This document shows, piece by piece, positions 34,521 through 46,064 of a stretch of DNA of 64,000 bases (its first letter is position 1; each line of letters opens with the position of its first letter). Position numbers and translations under genes: made by a program. The DNA is taken from NCBI GenBank assembly GCA_963682025.1, contig OY821518.1:148855442-148919441 (forward strand). Direction: 5' to 3'. The notes under the pieces are model-generated. The model did no database searches and was not told the origin of the DNA. It was given only the letters and a program-made list of their open reading frames with translations. Source of the DNA: Cordilura impudica (taxonomy: Eukaryota > Arthropoda > Insecta > Diptera > Scathophagidae).

Positions 34521-35629
34521 AAGCTTTAATATGTGTTTTATGTATGTGCTAGTAGCAACTTTAAATGATTATTACTCAAAAAAAAAAAAAAAATGGCGCA
34601 CATCTGTAGAGATGGTGCACATGGTATATTTTTTTGTCAATATCAGTTGGTAACTGAGAGTTTAGGAGATGTTACAAGAAATCGCCTTGCCTATTAATAT
34701 TATAGATTTGTTCAAGAATTTATTAAAAGAAGAAACTTTTCAAAATCATCATTCATGCGTCTCAGTGCGTATCGACTTTTGTAACATACGCTGACTTAGA
34801 TCTAATTTTTTCTCTGTATATGCTCATATTTGCTTTCATCGGCCGGATGTTTTCGCCTTATGTGAGACCCAGGTAAGTGGTGATACTGATCCAGAGGATC
34901 TTCTTATGTACATTCGCGGCAATGTTGTGTATCAGTACCATCAACATCTTAACTGCAATAATGCACATCGGGTTTTTATAGAGAAGTAAACACAGAAAGG
35001 AAGCATACCTATAATGGCTTCAACGCCCTTTCTGAATCCATATCTAGAAATCGTGGTTGCTGGCGATTCACAATTCTTCTTGTCTTCATCATTCGTGCCA
35101 AACAACTCCCGAATGCCGTTACGGTGAGCTTTTCGCGGTGCACAAGCACCTAGCGCAACTAGTGAATGAACCAACGCAATTTCCTTGCATTGAAGGGCAA
35201 CGGCAAAATACTCTCGACCTTTTTCTTACTTCACAACCTGCTGTGGACCTTTCGGCAATTCGGATCACAGCACCATTTCCGCATCCTTTTCGTACTCTGT
35301 ACTTCAAAGTGTTTCAGCACCAGCTAGAAACGCTCAATTTTCATTCAAGAAAAGGCTCGTTGGGCTGAGCTCAACGATTTCTTCAAGCATTTCAACTGGA
35401 AAATTTATTTGCTAGACAAAAATGTTGATGCTGCTCCGAAAATGGTGGAAAAATAATAGTGCTTGGTATGAGATTATTTATTCTATCAAAGCGTTTTTCG
35501 ACTAAACCTTTTGAAAAATCTTGGTTTAACTAGACTTGCAGATATGCCGTCAGATCTAGAGAGGAAGCATTAAGATATTGGCGTGAAAATAAAAATTATG
35601 TTACTGACCTGCTACGCAAACAGGCGAGA

Positions 35630-35870
35630 ACTGGGGTCGAATCGACGCATTCGTTATCGAAATTTTTCGATCGAAATTATTTTTTTATTTTCCAAAATAA
35701 AATACTAAGAGTAATTTTACTCTGTCACAGCTAACGAGTTATGGTCCATAGTTAATAGTTAAAGTGAAACGAGGTCTGACGATCGTTCGTCTTCCTTAAA
35801 TAGTAAACCAAAATATGGAATTTCGATTGATTTTAGTCGATATCGAATTCGACGATTTGCCACTGAATGT
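35630..35870. mobile_element. Small MITE inside the retrotransposon relic
   Basis: It starts CGAATCGACGCATTCGTTAT and ends in a related inverted sequence, CGAATTCGACGATTTG. The end resembles the right end of the Tc1 relic at 39515 (CGTCGCATTCGTTATCGAAA on the minus strand). Retrotransposon codons resume after it with VLRREKFLYEQ. It is likely a non-autonomous relative of that Tc1 family. Confidence 0.6.
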
Positions 35871-36107
35871 GACAAAGTACTAAGACGGGAAAAGTTTCTT
35901 TATGAACAGCTAAAGTTCTTTCTGCTCCTCGGGGAGCATAGTTAATAGTTAATAGTTAAATTGAAACGAGGTCTGACGATTGCCCGTCTTCCTTAAATAA
36001 TAAACCAAAATATGGAATTTCGATTGATTTTATTCGATATCGAATGCGACGATTTGCCCCCTGAATATGACAGCTAAAGTTCTTTCTGCTACTCGGGGAG
36101 CAGAAAG
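35742..36107 (+). repeat. Tandem duplication, two units of about 200 and 165 bp
   Basis: AAACGAGGTCTGACGAT, CCAAAATATGGAATTTCGAT and GCTAAAGTTCTTTCTGCT occur in both units. The second unit lacks about 40 bp near its end. The unit includes part of the MITE and part of the retrotransposon, so it arose after the MITE inserted. Confidence 0.8.
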
Positions 36108-37660
36108 AAAGAGTAAAAAAAAAGAATAATGCTAGTTCTGCTATCCCAACTCTTATAATAAATGACGAAATATTCACTGACCCAGTTGACAAGGCTAACA
36201 TTGCAGCACAACTTTTTGCAAAAAAATAATTTTTGCCGGATAGCGATCAACCACTGCCCGAACTTGAAAGGGAATCTTGTACTATGCCTAAAATATTTTT
36301 CCGAGCTCATGCAGTTAAAAATGTTCTTTCAGATCACAATGTAAATAAGTCTCCGGGGCCGGGTGGTATAGAAGCACTGGTGCAGAAACAGTGCCCTTCG
36401 ACGCTAGCTAGTCTATTGTCCAACCTTTTTAGCTATTCGTAGCGTGCGGGAGTCTTTCCCTCTTGCCTGTCCAACCACTCCCTAAAGAGGATGAGGCTAA
36501 TAACCCTGGAAATTACCATCCAATTGCAATCTCTCCAAGGTGATGGAGAGCATGATCAATTACCATCTTGTGAACTACCTAGAGACCAACTCTCTTCTTA
36601 ATGATCGACAGTATGGCTTCCGTAGAAATCGTTATAAGGGAGATCTGTTAGTACTACTTTCTAAGCGATGGAGTCGATCCATTCATAATTTTGATGAAAG
36701 TAAAGTGGTTCTAGATATTTCCAAGGCGTTCAATCGCGTGTGACACGGTGCTTTGATATCAAAGCTTTTGCATTTAGTGTCGGAATTGACGTCTCTCGAT
36801 TTATGCCGAGTTTTCTCAGAGACCGCACAGTACGTATTGTTATTGATGGGGTCTCATCCAATGAGTTTCAGCTTAATTCAGGGGTACCCCAATTCTGTTC
36901 TTTCTCTTTCTCTTTGCCTTATCATTCTGAATCACCTTCTTGGCCAAACCTTTAACTCTATATCCTTTCGCAGATGACAGCAACATCTGTCATTCATTTT
37001 TCTTGAATGGTAGGCCAAGGCTTTTGGAGGTTGGGGTAAAAGGCGGACAATGAATGTAACAATCAATCAAGATATGTTAAAAATCTCCGAGTAGAGTAAG
37101 GCGAATAGGGTTGATTTTAATGCGCAGAATACTCAATGTTGTTTGTTGAACCATAGGGCCTTGGATTCAACAATGGCATCTGTATATATGGGTGGAATAG
37201 GTATTGAGGAATCGATGGCTTTTGATATTCTGATCATGAGAATTCAATGCGATGTCCGTTGGAACGAACATGTTTGTCAAGTGCCAAATGAAGAATTCAA
37301 GTGTCTTGGTTTTTAAAACGGTGCAAAAATTACTGCGCTCTTTCTAGTTTCTTAAAATATATACCAGTTACATCCGGCCGAATATGTAATACAACTTCTA
37401 TATATGGGCAGTAGCTTCTACGTCTATTTTGAAGTTACTGGACCCTGTTCAAAGGAGGGCGTTGATGCTCATTAATGACAGTACGGCATCGTTAGAATGA
37501 GGATAGTGTAACACTGTTCTATAGATAGTACCATGGGAAATGTTTTTCAGTGATAAGAAGATCACATCCCTTTGTAGTCTATTGCCCAGTTGACCGCACA
37601 ACGCATTAGAGAGAAAATCTAATAAAATTTAAGGCAAATGTCCACAAACACTACTCCCTC

Positions 37661-37956
37661 CTTCTTCCTTCCCATAACCTATTTTGCTGAAATCAGCACA
37701 ATACACTGCATTTGTGGGGGCACCCCCTGAATGTTGGTTAATAATGACAAAAAAATAATCTGTTTCCAACATACCAACGCGAAGGTGGCAATAGTTGTTG
37801 AGTAGATTTCGGGCAAGTATGATAGGTGAGTTTCAAGTTTGACCAGAGTAGCATTTAAGTACTTATGAATGTTAAAATTTCTGATATACAGAGTGCCCTC
37901 TCTGTACATTTTCAAAATTAGATGAATTTCTGTATATCGTAGCACCACATGGGTTT
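37661..37956. other. No gene recognised
   Basis: The minus-strand frame of 103 codons here has no recognisable feature. Confidence 0.3.
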
Positions 37957-38080
37957 TAAAGGTGTGAAGAAATTGAAATACGTTTATCAAAAATGTTAAC
38001 TTAACAGAGACTGTTAAATTAACAGCATTTTTTGAAGATAACTACGAATGTTATATACATACGTTTTACAAATTTTATGC
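37957..38080 (+). repeat. Fragment of a Foldback element 1 arm
   Basis: AAAGGTGTGAAG, TTATCAAAAATGTTAA, CTTAACAGAGACTGTTAAAT and GAAGATAACTACGAA match the outer 120 bp of element 18793-21659 in order. Only one arm is present. Confidence 0.75.
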
Positions 38081-38464
38081 AGCAACATGTTTGTTATGTT
38101 TTGCATAACATAATTCAGCGCCAAAAACTATTAGAAAAGTATACTTTGATCTCTAGACCAAGAGTATTTTTAGAATATTAACAGCCATGGGCAAATAAAT
38201 GTAACAAAATTATATTTTAAATACATGTTAAAATTTTTTAACTAAAAGTGCATTAAAATGTAAATTTTTTTACATAGCTTCAATTTATCGGCGTACAAAT
38301 GTTCCGTTATATTCTGCTTATTATTTACAGTTATAAGTTTTTAGTAAAGAAAGTTTATTTTAAGTGTACATATAAATGGTACAAATTATTTTAAACATTC
38401 AGTACTCGAGAAGCATTCTATACAATCCCGTGATATTTGTGTAGTCGAAAAATAATCTAATAAA
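38081..38464. other. No gene recognised
   Basis: AT-rich DNA between the Foldback fragment and the Tc1 relic. Confidence 0.3.
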
Positions 38465-39515
38465 AGTTTTTTAGACTGAAAAGTGTTTGAAAATGGGATC
38501 AGGTAAACATACCACATGAGGAAAGACAGATATGCACGTACGTACATCATGGCAGATAGTATCCGACATTAATCAGACTTGGAGTTAGAAATATACAAAA
38601 GGCTTGTCAGAAGGCGATTGAACGAGATAAATTTGTTTAGGCGTATTTCCAGAAAAAAACCGCTATTGTCAATATATCTTAAAACGATTAAACTTTGCCA
38701 AAACCCATAATAAGACAACATTGATTTCTGGAAAAACGTAATGTAGAGCGACGAAACGAAGATAGGTGAGGATAGGACCAGATGATAGAACCTTTGTTCA
38801 TCGCCCCAAACGGCAAGAGTACAACCCTAGGTACACCCAGAATACAGTAAACCACGGCGATGGTAACATTATCATTTGGGGTATATTTTCTTGGGATTGC
38901 ATAATAATTAATGGCAAAATACACAAGTTCCAGTACTTGGACATTTCAAAAAAAACTCATGGAACCACATGCCTTTGATTTTATGCTAATTAAGTGGAAA
39001 TTTATGCAAGATAATGACCCCAAATACTCCTCCAAACTAGTAAAAAAAAAATTAGTTTTGTGGGGAGAAAATCGATGTTATGTATGGCCAGCCAAAAGCA
39101 ATGACTTAAATCTAACCGAAAAACTGTAGAATAAAGAGAAAATTGAAATCGTAAAGAAAGCATGGACGAACTTTGATTTGCTACAGAGAAAGCTTGGTAT
39201 GACATACACAAAATAAAATGCCAGAAACTAGTAGAGATTTTGAGCCGCAGGTGTGAATTTGTCATCAAAAACGAAGGCTTCAAAGGCTTATTGAATCGAA
39301 TAAAATCAATCGGAATTCCATATTTTGTGTAATAATTTCAAATCGTCGGAAAAACGCCCACGTTATACTTTTATTCGCAATAAGAGATCATATCTTTTGA
39401 TATTTAGTATGATAAAATTAAAATTAATTGATTATATATTTTATTAAACAAAAAAATTATTTTGATCGAACAATTTCGATAACGAATGCGACGATTAGAC
39501 ACCTGCCTTGGGGTC
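38465..39515 (+). pseudogene. Tc1-like transposase relic with right end
   Basis: It shows SDETKI with the first acid, FVHRPKRQEYNPRYTQNTVN, HGDGNIIIWGIFSWD, MQDNDPKYSSKLVK with the second acid, and AKSNDLNLTEKL with the third position. Several frames are needed. The N-terminal helix-turn-helix region at 38500-38650 is degraded. The right end (about 39440-39515) carries the terminal sequence shared with the MITE at 35630. I could not locate the left end. Confidence 0.8.
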
Positions 39516-39567
39516 TAATTTTCGCAGTCGCAAGCGAACGTATTTTTATTCGAACGTGCGACTTTTT

Positions 39568-40492
39568 GTGTCTGTGAAGTTGGCATCTCAAATTTTAGCA
39601 TCTCACTAAAAACATGCAAATTTACTTGCATCCAGCATAGTTCTATAGTTCCTGCAGTAGTTCTTCAATAGTTCTATTGATTTGACCTTAAAATCGCGAT
39701 TTAAAGATTTAAGGGTATGAGATGCCAACTTCGCAAAAAAAATCTCAGCATCTCATCAGATTTTGAATATATACTCTTAGAAAAGTTGCACCCAGCATAG
39801 TTCTATAGTCTCCGATGGTTTTAACAATAGTTCTGCCGATTCTGCCTTAAAATCGCGATTTGAAGGTATGTGATGCTAACTTCGCAAAAAAAATCTCAGC
39901 ATCTCATCAGATTTTGAATCGGCAGAACTATTGTTAAAACCATCGGAGACTATAGAACTATGCTGGATGCAACTTCTCTAAGGTCATATATTCAAAATAT
40001 GATGAGATGCTGAGATTTTTTTTGCGAAGTTAGCATCACATACCTTCAAATCGCGATTTTAAGGCAGAATCGGCAGAACTATTGTTAAAACCATCGAAGA
40101 CTATAGAACTATGCTGGGTGCAACTTTTCTAAGGGTATATATTCAAAATCTGATGAGATGCTGAGATTTTTTTTGCGAAGTTGGCATCTCATACCTTCAA
40201 ATCGCGATTTTAAGGCAGAATCAGCAGAACTATTGTTAAAACCATCGGAGACTATAGAACTATGCTGGGTGCAACTTTTCTAAGAGTATATATTCAAAAT
40301 CTGATGAGATGCTGAGATTTTTTTTGCGAAGTTGGCATCTCATACCCTTAAATCTTTAAATCGCGATTTTAAGGTCAAATCAATAGAACTATTGAAGAAC
40401 TACTGCAGGAACTATAGAACTATGCTGGATGCAAGCAAATTTGCATGTTTTTAGTGAGATGCTAACATTTGAGATGCCAACTTCACAGACAC
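39568..40492. mobile_element. Foldback element 2, 151-bp units
   Basis: Inverted ends starting GTGTCTGTGAAGTTGGCATC, flanked by CGACTTTTT on both sides (39559-39567 and 40493-40501). Internal units repeat at an exact 151-bp step: TCTCAGCATCTCATC at 39743 and 39894 in the left arm, and GATGAGATGCTGAGA at 40001, 40152 and 40303 in the right arm. The arms meet at about 39918 with almost no loop. No coding sequence. Confidence 0.9.
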
Positions 40493-40501
40493 CGACTTTT
40501 T

Positions 40502-40862
40502 ATACTTTTGGGACTTTCTTATAACGAATAATATGTGATGAAACTTCTGATTTTGAAATTCGATAACGAGTGATCATTCGAAAGCAACCTTGAGAAATTT
40601 TACTCGTCGGCAAAAATAAAATATATTTGAAAAAAATATTAATTTTAGGTCAAAAATAAATAAATAAATAATAACAGTTTTAAATTTAAATTTATAAATT
40701 CATATAAATTTCAAGGTCAATAAAGAGTATACACGTAGAAAACCCAACATTTTGTCAATTTTTTTATGGAAAAATTTCCAAATTGTACGATTATGTATGT
40801 ATGTATGTGTCCTAACGAAAAATATTTTAAAAACAGTGTTTCAATATTTTTTTCCAATGAAA
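40502..40862. other. No gene recognised
   Basis: AT-rich, with an AAATAAATAAATAA tract at about 40657. Confidence 0.3.
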
Positions 40863-41393
40863 TTAATACCCCGAAAAAAATTTATCATGCGGCTTTAACC
40901 ATTTGTCGGATATTAACCAAACCGATCCATTAGTGCCAAAGAAAATTTGCTGAATATTTCTCAAAGTCATGTGTATAATTTCACTCAAATACAAATCAAC
41001 CATTGATCTCTGGTGGGACCCAACAGAGCCTAATAATAAAATATTTATGCTTGTCGCTTCGTTGTTTGGCTTCGAGATGTAGTTGAATGTATTTGGAACT
41101 GTATACAAGTTGTCATCACCATCCGAGATAAGAATCTCTCCTTTACGACCGAATGTTATATACCTGGGTTTTATAGGGATATATTCACTGATCGTGAAAT
41201 ATTTCTTACTTCTCAACTGACGATAGTGCGACTTTTGTTCCAAAATATCAAATGCCAGTAAATGAGGATCATCGGGCAATACGAAATAAATGACTTTTCC
41301 ATTACTACAGGGCTTAAGGCTGGGTCCCAATTCGATGTCCAGCAATTGTGAATCATTTGGTTGTATATATTTGCCACAGTCGATATGCAAGAT
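40863..41393 (-). CDS. Possible 3' exon of an unidentified host gene
   Basis: A 176-codon open segment with no ATG near its start; a stop lies just upstream (41394-41396). The translation looks protein-like (FVLPDDPHLLAFDILEQKSH; GRKGEILISDGDDNLYTV; SVWLISDKWLKPHDKF), with balanced composition unlike the random frames around it. The repeated short beta-strand-like segments could belong to a propeller fold; that is a guess. The AG at 41394-41395 on the minus strand could be a splice acceptor. I do not recognise a family and see no transposon domain. It may be a real exon, or a fragment of a degenerate gene. Confidence 0.35.
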   Translation of the reverse strand: MLHIDCGKYIQPNDSQLLDIELGPSLKPCSNGKVIYFVLPDDPHLLAFDILEQKSHYRQLRSKKYFTISEYIPIKPRYITFGRKGEILISDGDDNLYTVPNTFNYISKPNNEATSINILLLGSVGSHQRSMVDLYLSEIIHMTLRNIQQIFFGTNGSVWLISDKWLKPHDKFFSGY

Positions 41394-41727
41394 CTATTTG
41401 AATAGTTCGTGGATAATTTGTTGATTTCTTTTAGACAAACGAAATTTTGAGAGGAATGGTCAAATTTTAAAAATAATTTTAAATAAATTTCAAACATATC
41501 AAATTTATTATACAAATTTCCAAACGTTTGATAAAATTTGACCACTCATCTAAAATTTGTACGGAATGGGCAGATGATGAATAAAAAAAAACAAAGTTAA
41601 ATAAATTTATTTTACTATTTTAATCCCACTTTTTTCAATTTTATAAAAAATATAAATTTTTTGTTTACATTTTCTGTTTAATTTGTTACATTTCCATCTT
41701 TTACAATACTGAAATAAACTTCGTTTT

Positions 41728-42055
41728 ACTTACATATTTAAAATCGACCAGTAAGCTCGAAACAACAATAAATACATAAATAGTTTCGTTTCGTAACGAC
41801 TAATGAAATGAGAAATATTTACACACAATCGAAATAAATGTCGATACGGAATTATTTCGCTCACGGATGCGAAAATTATGCCCCTGGTGTTACTGAGAAA
41901 TACGGACTTTAAATTCGGATTCAGCGTGCCATAGATATGCTTACAAAATCTAAATAATGGCGTTCCGTGTACCGACACATTTTGGTTCCAAATTCTGATC
42001 CAATAGGTCAAAATTAAAAATATCTTGTTTGTCAAGTTCAATTCTCGGAAACTGC
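41728..42055 (-). CDS. Possible upstream coding segment, unidentified
   Basis: An open minus-strand segment of about 105 codons (for example GTLNPNLKSVFLSNTRGIIF). It ends at TTAAATAT followed by GTAAGT, a consensus 5' splice site. Joining it to 40863-41393 at the nearest acceptor does not keep the frame, so I cannot show that the two are one gene. No domain recognised. Confidence 0.2.
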
Positions 42056-42144
42056 TAAGGACATGTTCTGATAACCTGTTTTTTTAATTGAGCCTTTATT
42101 TAACACACAACTTTCTTTTACAGAAATTTTCATTTCCAATTGGT

Positions 42145-42675
42145 TTTAATAAAATATCAATTGATCTTTAGAAATTATCAAAAGTATTTCAGAAAACATC
42201 AATTAATTTTCAGAAATGATGAATTGATTTTCAGAAAACATCAACTGATTTTCAGAAAGTATCAATTGATTTTCAGAAATTATCAAATGTATTTCAGAAA
42301 GTATCCAAATATATATCAGAAATTTTCAAATTTCACAAAATATCAATTGAATTTCAGAATCAAAAAGCAGTTTAACCTACAATACCAAAAGTTGTTATTG
42401 TTTCTATTAATGATTTGCAGTCACAGAAAATGCTTAGCAACATTTGCACTTTCATTTTATGCACTGAAAAATAAACGAACAAGGGCAGATTTTGCATGGG
42501 AAGAAGAAGAGGACTTAATTTTGTAAACAGCTGTACCGTGGCATTCGGTTAGGTAAAGCTTTCTGACTATTTTTCTGAAATTCAATTGATATTTTCCGAT
42601 ACATTTATAGTTTCTGAAATTCATTTTATTATTTACATAATTTCTGAAATTCATTTGATATTTTCTTAAATACAA
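42145..42675. repeat. Inverted pair of 22-bp minisatellites
   Basis: 42145-42362 repeats a unit of the form TTTTCAGAAANTATCAATTGA about ten times. 42555-42675 carries the same unit inverted, with fewer and more spaced copies. About 190 bp separates the arms. This has the layout of a small Foldback-type element, though no target duplication is clear. Confidence 0.7.
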
Positions 42676-42758
42676 TGTGGATTTATTTCAATTAAGTTTA
42701 ATTGACGGAATTTTTAATAAAAAAATACTAAACATTTGGCTTTATAACTTTAATAAAA

Positions 42759-42890
42759 ATGGGAAGCGCAAAGAGTCAAGCACCTCCAAAAAGAAAAACA
42801 TTATTATTAAATCCAAAGGAAAATATGGGAAAAAGCATGAAAAGATGCATTAAAATGACAGCATCTGCTAGGGAGAGGCAAAAGAGTTAA
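42759..42890 (+). CDS. Small basic open frame, doubtful
   Basis: 43 codons, MGSAKSQAPPKRKTL onwards, rich in K and R, with AAAAATGGG around the start. It follows the inverted minisatellite. It could be a fragment of a DNA-binding protein of a transposon; no support beyond composition. Confidence 0.15.
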   Translation: MGSAKSQAPPKRKTLLLNPKENMGKSMKRCIKMTASARERQKS

Positions 42891-43069
42891 GAAAGGATAA
42901 TACTAAAATTGTTTCTATATTATATCTAATACCTATCTATATATTAAAATTGTATCTAGCGGCAAGTAAAAGTTATTAAATTTAAATAAAAAATAGAAGG
43001 ATTTATAATTGTTTTTTTTTTTGCAAAATGTTTTTCTTGAATTATTTTTTATTACGAGTAATTAATAAA

Positions 43070-43560
43070 ATTAGGTCCTATTAATTGCCAAGAAGTACCT
43101 GATTCCTTCCCTGATGTATGGGTGTGAATTATTTAGAAGCTGTGACGCAGTTAGTAATAAGAGACTAAATGTCTTGTTTAATAATATTATCAATATTATT
43201 ATATTATACTAAGTATGTTATGTTAATAATTAATAATATTATAAAATGTTTTATTTGTAACGCAATACGTTCCTGTACTATAAATATAAGACTTTATCTT
43301 GTTGTACAGGAAATGGAATTAAATAAATAAATTAATTAAATAAATAAATAACTAAATATAACCAACACAAACCTAAATTATGACAATTATGAATGTTATA
43401 ATTCGTCGAGGTCTAATAGGGGCAGAAGTCTTATATCTTTTAGACATCATAGCCTAATGTCTGAGTGGCAATTCTTCATACATGCAATCCGTCTTTGGAA
43501 CTTAATTCCACATAGCTCTCAAACTATACGTAACGCACTTCAGTTCAAAAAAAATTTTTA
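43070..43560 (+). pseudogene. Non-LTR retrotransposon C-terminal fragments
   Basis: 43085-43190 encodes KKYLIPSLMYGCELF and NKRLNVLFNN, the region after the reverse transcriptase palm in Jockey/CR1-like elements. 43420-43560 encodes SNRGRSLISFRHHSLMSEWQ and IRLWNLIPHSSQTIRN, the end of the same protein. In between lies AT-rich DNA with an (AAATAA)n tract at 43320-43350, so two fragments or a rearranged copy may be present. Confidence 0.7.
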
Positions 43561-43882
43561 ATCATTTCTCACAATGAATTTTTTTTTTTTTTTTTTTTAT
43601 CAATTAAATAACTAGAATATTGTTGTTTTTTGTTTGCTTTTTTTTATAGATTGTTAAATGTATGTAATTAAAAATAAAATTATAATTATATATTTTAAGT
43701 TATATTGTATGAGCGTTTTATCAGTTTCATACTGTAATATAAGACAAGTCTTGTGTATGAAACATGCTGCGCGGTACACTTTAATTTGTTTCTCGAAAAG
43801 TTACCGAGATCTCACTCTGTAACTTACAGGGTTTCAAGATAAACATAGAAGCTGTAACAAAAAAAAAAAAAAAAAAAAAAAA
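43561..43882 (+). other. Retrotransposon 3' tail ending in poly(A)
   Basis: Untranslated sequence that follows the C-terminal fragment and ends in an A run at 43857-43882, the expected 3' end of a retroposed copy. Confidence 0.6.
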
Positions 43883-43954
43883 CATGACGAGGTTAATTTC
43901 AAAAACATATTTTTTTATATTTTTCTTAAAGCACATTTTACTAAAAGTAAATCA

Positions 43955-44090
43955 AAAAGAAAGTGTTCCAATAGAATCTACTCCCTTGGGGCTTTCATCC
44001 GACATATCACAACCACATTCAGGTTGGTCCAAAATTACCGCTTGGATCACGAAAACATTACATGCTGTTATATGTCAATATATATATATT
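43955..44090 (+). repeat. Dispersed repeat shared with 60262-60380
   Basis: The two share CCNNTAGAATNTACTC, then CATATCACAACCNNNATTCA-like sequence and ACATTACATGCTGTTAT. Family unknown; the copy at 60.3 kb lies between two Tc1 relics. Confidence 0.6.
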
Positions 44091-44451
44091 TTTTTTTTTT
44101 TATTTGAAATTAAAAAAAATAATAATAAAAATCATTCTTCGTCAGATAAATGTTAATAGTCAAAATTGAATTAATAAAACATTAACGCCCGTATTCATAA
44201 TCAAATTCTAGCAGTTGGCTAACTTTTTTTCATACGAAAATTTCAAAATTTGTAAGACTTTAATATTTATAATATTTAATTTTTACTTTTTAATATTTAT
44301 TTCAATCTACAATATTTTTTAATTTAATAGACAGAAAAGTTATTATACGTTGTTAGTAAACTTCAGCTAACCATATATCTGTGCTCACAAGCAATAACCG
44401 CCTAACTCGAAAATCATGCTTTCGAGAAAAAAAAAGCTTTTTATCTTATAT

Positions 44452-44515
44452 ATATTTACGCTGATCCCTGACTCACTGACTGACTGACTGATTCTGTAAC
44501 TCTGAAATAATACAC
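44452..44515 (+). repeat. GACT tract repeat, copy 1
   Basis: GCTGATCCCTGACTCACTGA, then (CTGA)n and TTCTGTAAC; the same layout recurs at 47600-47680 with a longer run. Confidence 0.8.
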
Positions 44516-44620
44516 ACACATAGCACTCCCTACAAAGCTATGTGGAATCCACAAACAAAATTTAATCTTTCTCATTTTATACAAACACACACACAATTTT
44601 CTCTCTTCTTTGTTACCGAC

Positions 44621-45222
44621 CAGTGCTGCTAATAAAATCTTCTGAAAATCTACAATCTTGGAAACTAAATCGCCAAAATTGTCATTTTTTAAACAAGAAA
44701 TTGTCAAGAAAATTTTACCGCTTATAAAACTCGAAAAAATATTACAAAAGGAAGCAATAAAATTTATTTATATCATTCATATTACGAATATTGTTACAGC
44801 ATTGATTATTTCTATATATAAAAATGTATTAGTGGTGAAATTTCAACGAAAAAAATTTAACACAGCAAGCAACTAAATAATTTTATTGACATGTATCTAT
44901 AGCTGAAACATATAATATAGGTTTAAAGTATAGCCGTAATTAAAACTTAAATCTTAAATGGAGATGCTATTCAAGGTATTTCCGTTTTGAAACGACTTGA
45001 CCCAGAATTAAATCTATACATATTTTGTAATTTACGTTTACACTGAACTAAAACTATCAATTTTCGATTAACAACCCATTAATTATTAACCCTTGAAATC
45101 CTAATTTGTATACTACTGAAAATTTTAAATCTTCAATCATCATTTTAACAAATTTAACATATCATTTTAACAAATTGAAAAATCATCGAAATTAAAATAA
45201 GTTGTCAAAATTAGCAGCACTG
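44621..45222. mobile_element. hAT-like MITE, 602 bp
   Basis: Inverted ends CAGTGCTGCTAAT/ATTAGCAGCACTG. The 8-bp flanks TTACCGAC and CTAACGAC match at 6 of 8 positions, compatible with a worn 8-bp duplication. CAGTG-type ends are usual for hAT elements. The open frame at 44658-44876 inside is not credible as a gene. Confidence 0.65.
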
Positions 45223-46060
45223 CTAACGACAATAGCACTACATATGCAGATTTCGTGTTACACATGGAATAAGATGAACGCAAAAAATGCATCAAAAAAA
45301 ACTAATATCTATTCAAATTCTTCTTTAAATTCCCTTTGTTGGTCAATGAAAAAATTCTGCAAAAAAAAGTAATGAAGGAAATTTTAAACATTTTTATTTT
45401 TCTCATTTAACGTCGTCCGATATGTATACATACTTTTTTTACCAAACTAAACTTTCCGTTTGTCTGTTTTGTTTTTCATCTCAAAATTGTTTTGAATTGT
45501 TAGGAGTGCTTTCGCTCAGGTTCTCTGATTGCCAGCACTTACCAAAGAGTATGCATTTTTGTTAAATATTTGAGAAAAAAGAGATCTTCAATGTGGATTT
45601 TGTTGTTGTCCAACCTATGATTTCGTTTAAAGCTCTGTATTGAAAAGCACTTGAAAAAATAGTGCAATATTAAGTTTTAAATTTAAATTATTCTGACTTT
45701 GTTTAATTAAATTACATTGTAATTTCAGAATAATTTTTCAAAATAATTTTTTTTCACTCATATTAATTTTTGCATAATTTGCTTTAAAAAAATTTAGACA
45801 AAAAACATAAATAACGTAAATAGGTATATTTAAGATTTTAATTTGAATAATTTATTGAAATTATCATGGAAGAATTAAAGGCGATTTGGAATAATAATTT
45901 TGTTTTTTAAGTAAAACTAATACGCCCTTATTTTATATTTTTTTTTTTTTTTGGATTTACAGATAACTGGAAAAATGTTCGCTTTTTACAGTTTACATTT
46001 ATGATGACATATGAAATATTTTTTTCTCTTTTTTGTAGGTGTATTGGTGTTTGCACTTCC
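45223..46060. other. No gene recognised
   Basis: AT-rich without coding pattern. Confidence 0.4.
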
Positions 46061-46064
46061 TTAA

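Larger units (their letters stand above)
34640..37660 (+). pseudogene. Jockey-like non-LTR retrotransposon, heavily decayed
   Basis: Fragments follow the endonuclease-reverse transcriptase order on the plus strand. PDVFALCETQVSGD near 34850 and VVAGDF at 35058 belong to the endonuclease, with QRQNTLDLFLTSQPA following. WRENKNYVTDLLRKQAR is at about 35590. Reverse transcriptase shows NKSPGPGGIEALV (36345), NDRQYGFRRNR (36600), VVLDISKAFNRVW (36708), SGVPQ (36880) and ADDSNI (36975). The C-terminal region near 37300-37600 has LFYRYYHGKCF in mixed frames. Frameshifts and stops are abundant. A small MITE with a partial tandem duplication interrupts it at 35628-36110. Confidence 0.8.

Noticed and set aside
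37679..37990. A 103-codon minus-strand frame between the retrotransposon and a Foldback fragment
   Set aside because: No recognisable motif, and it runs across a repeat border.
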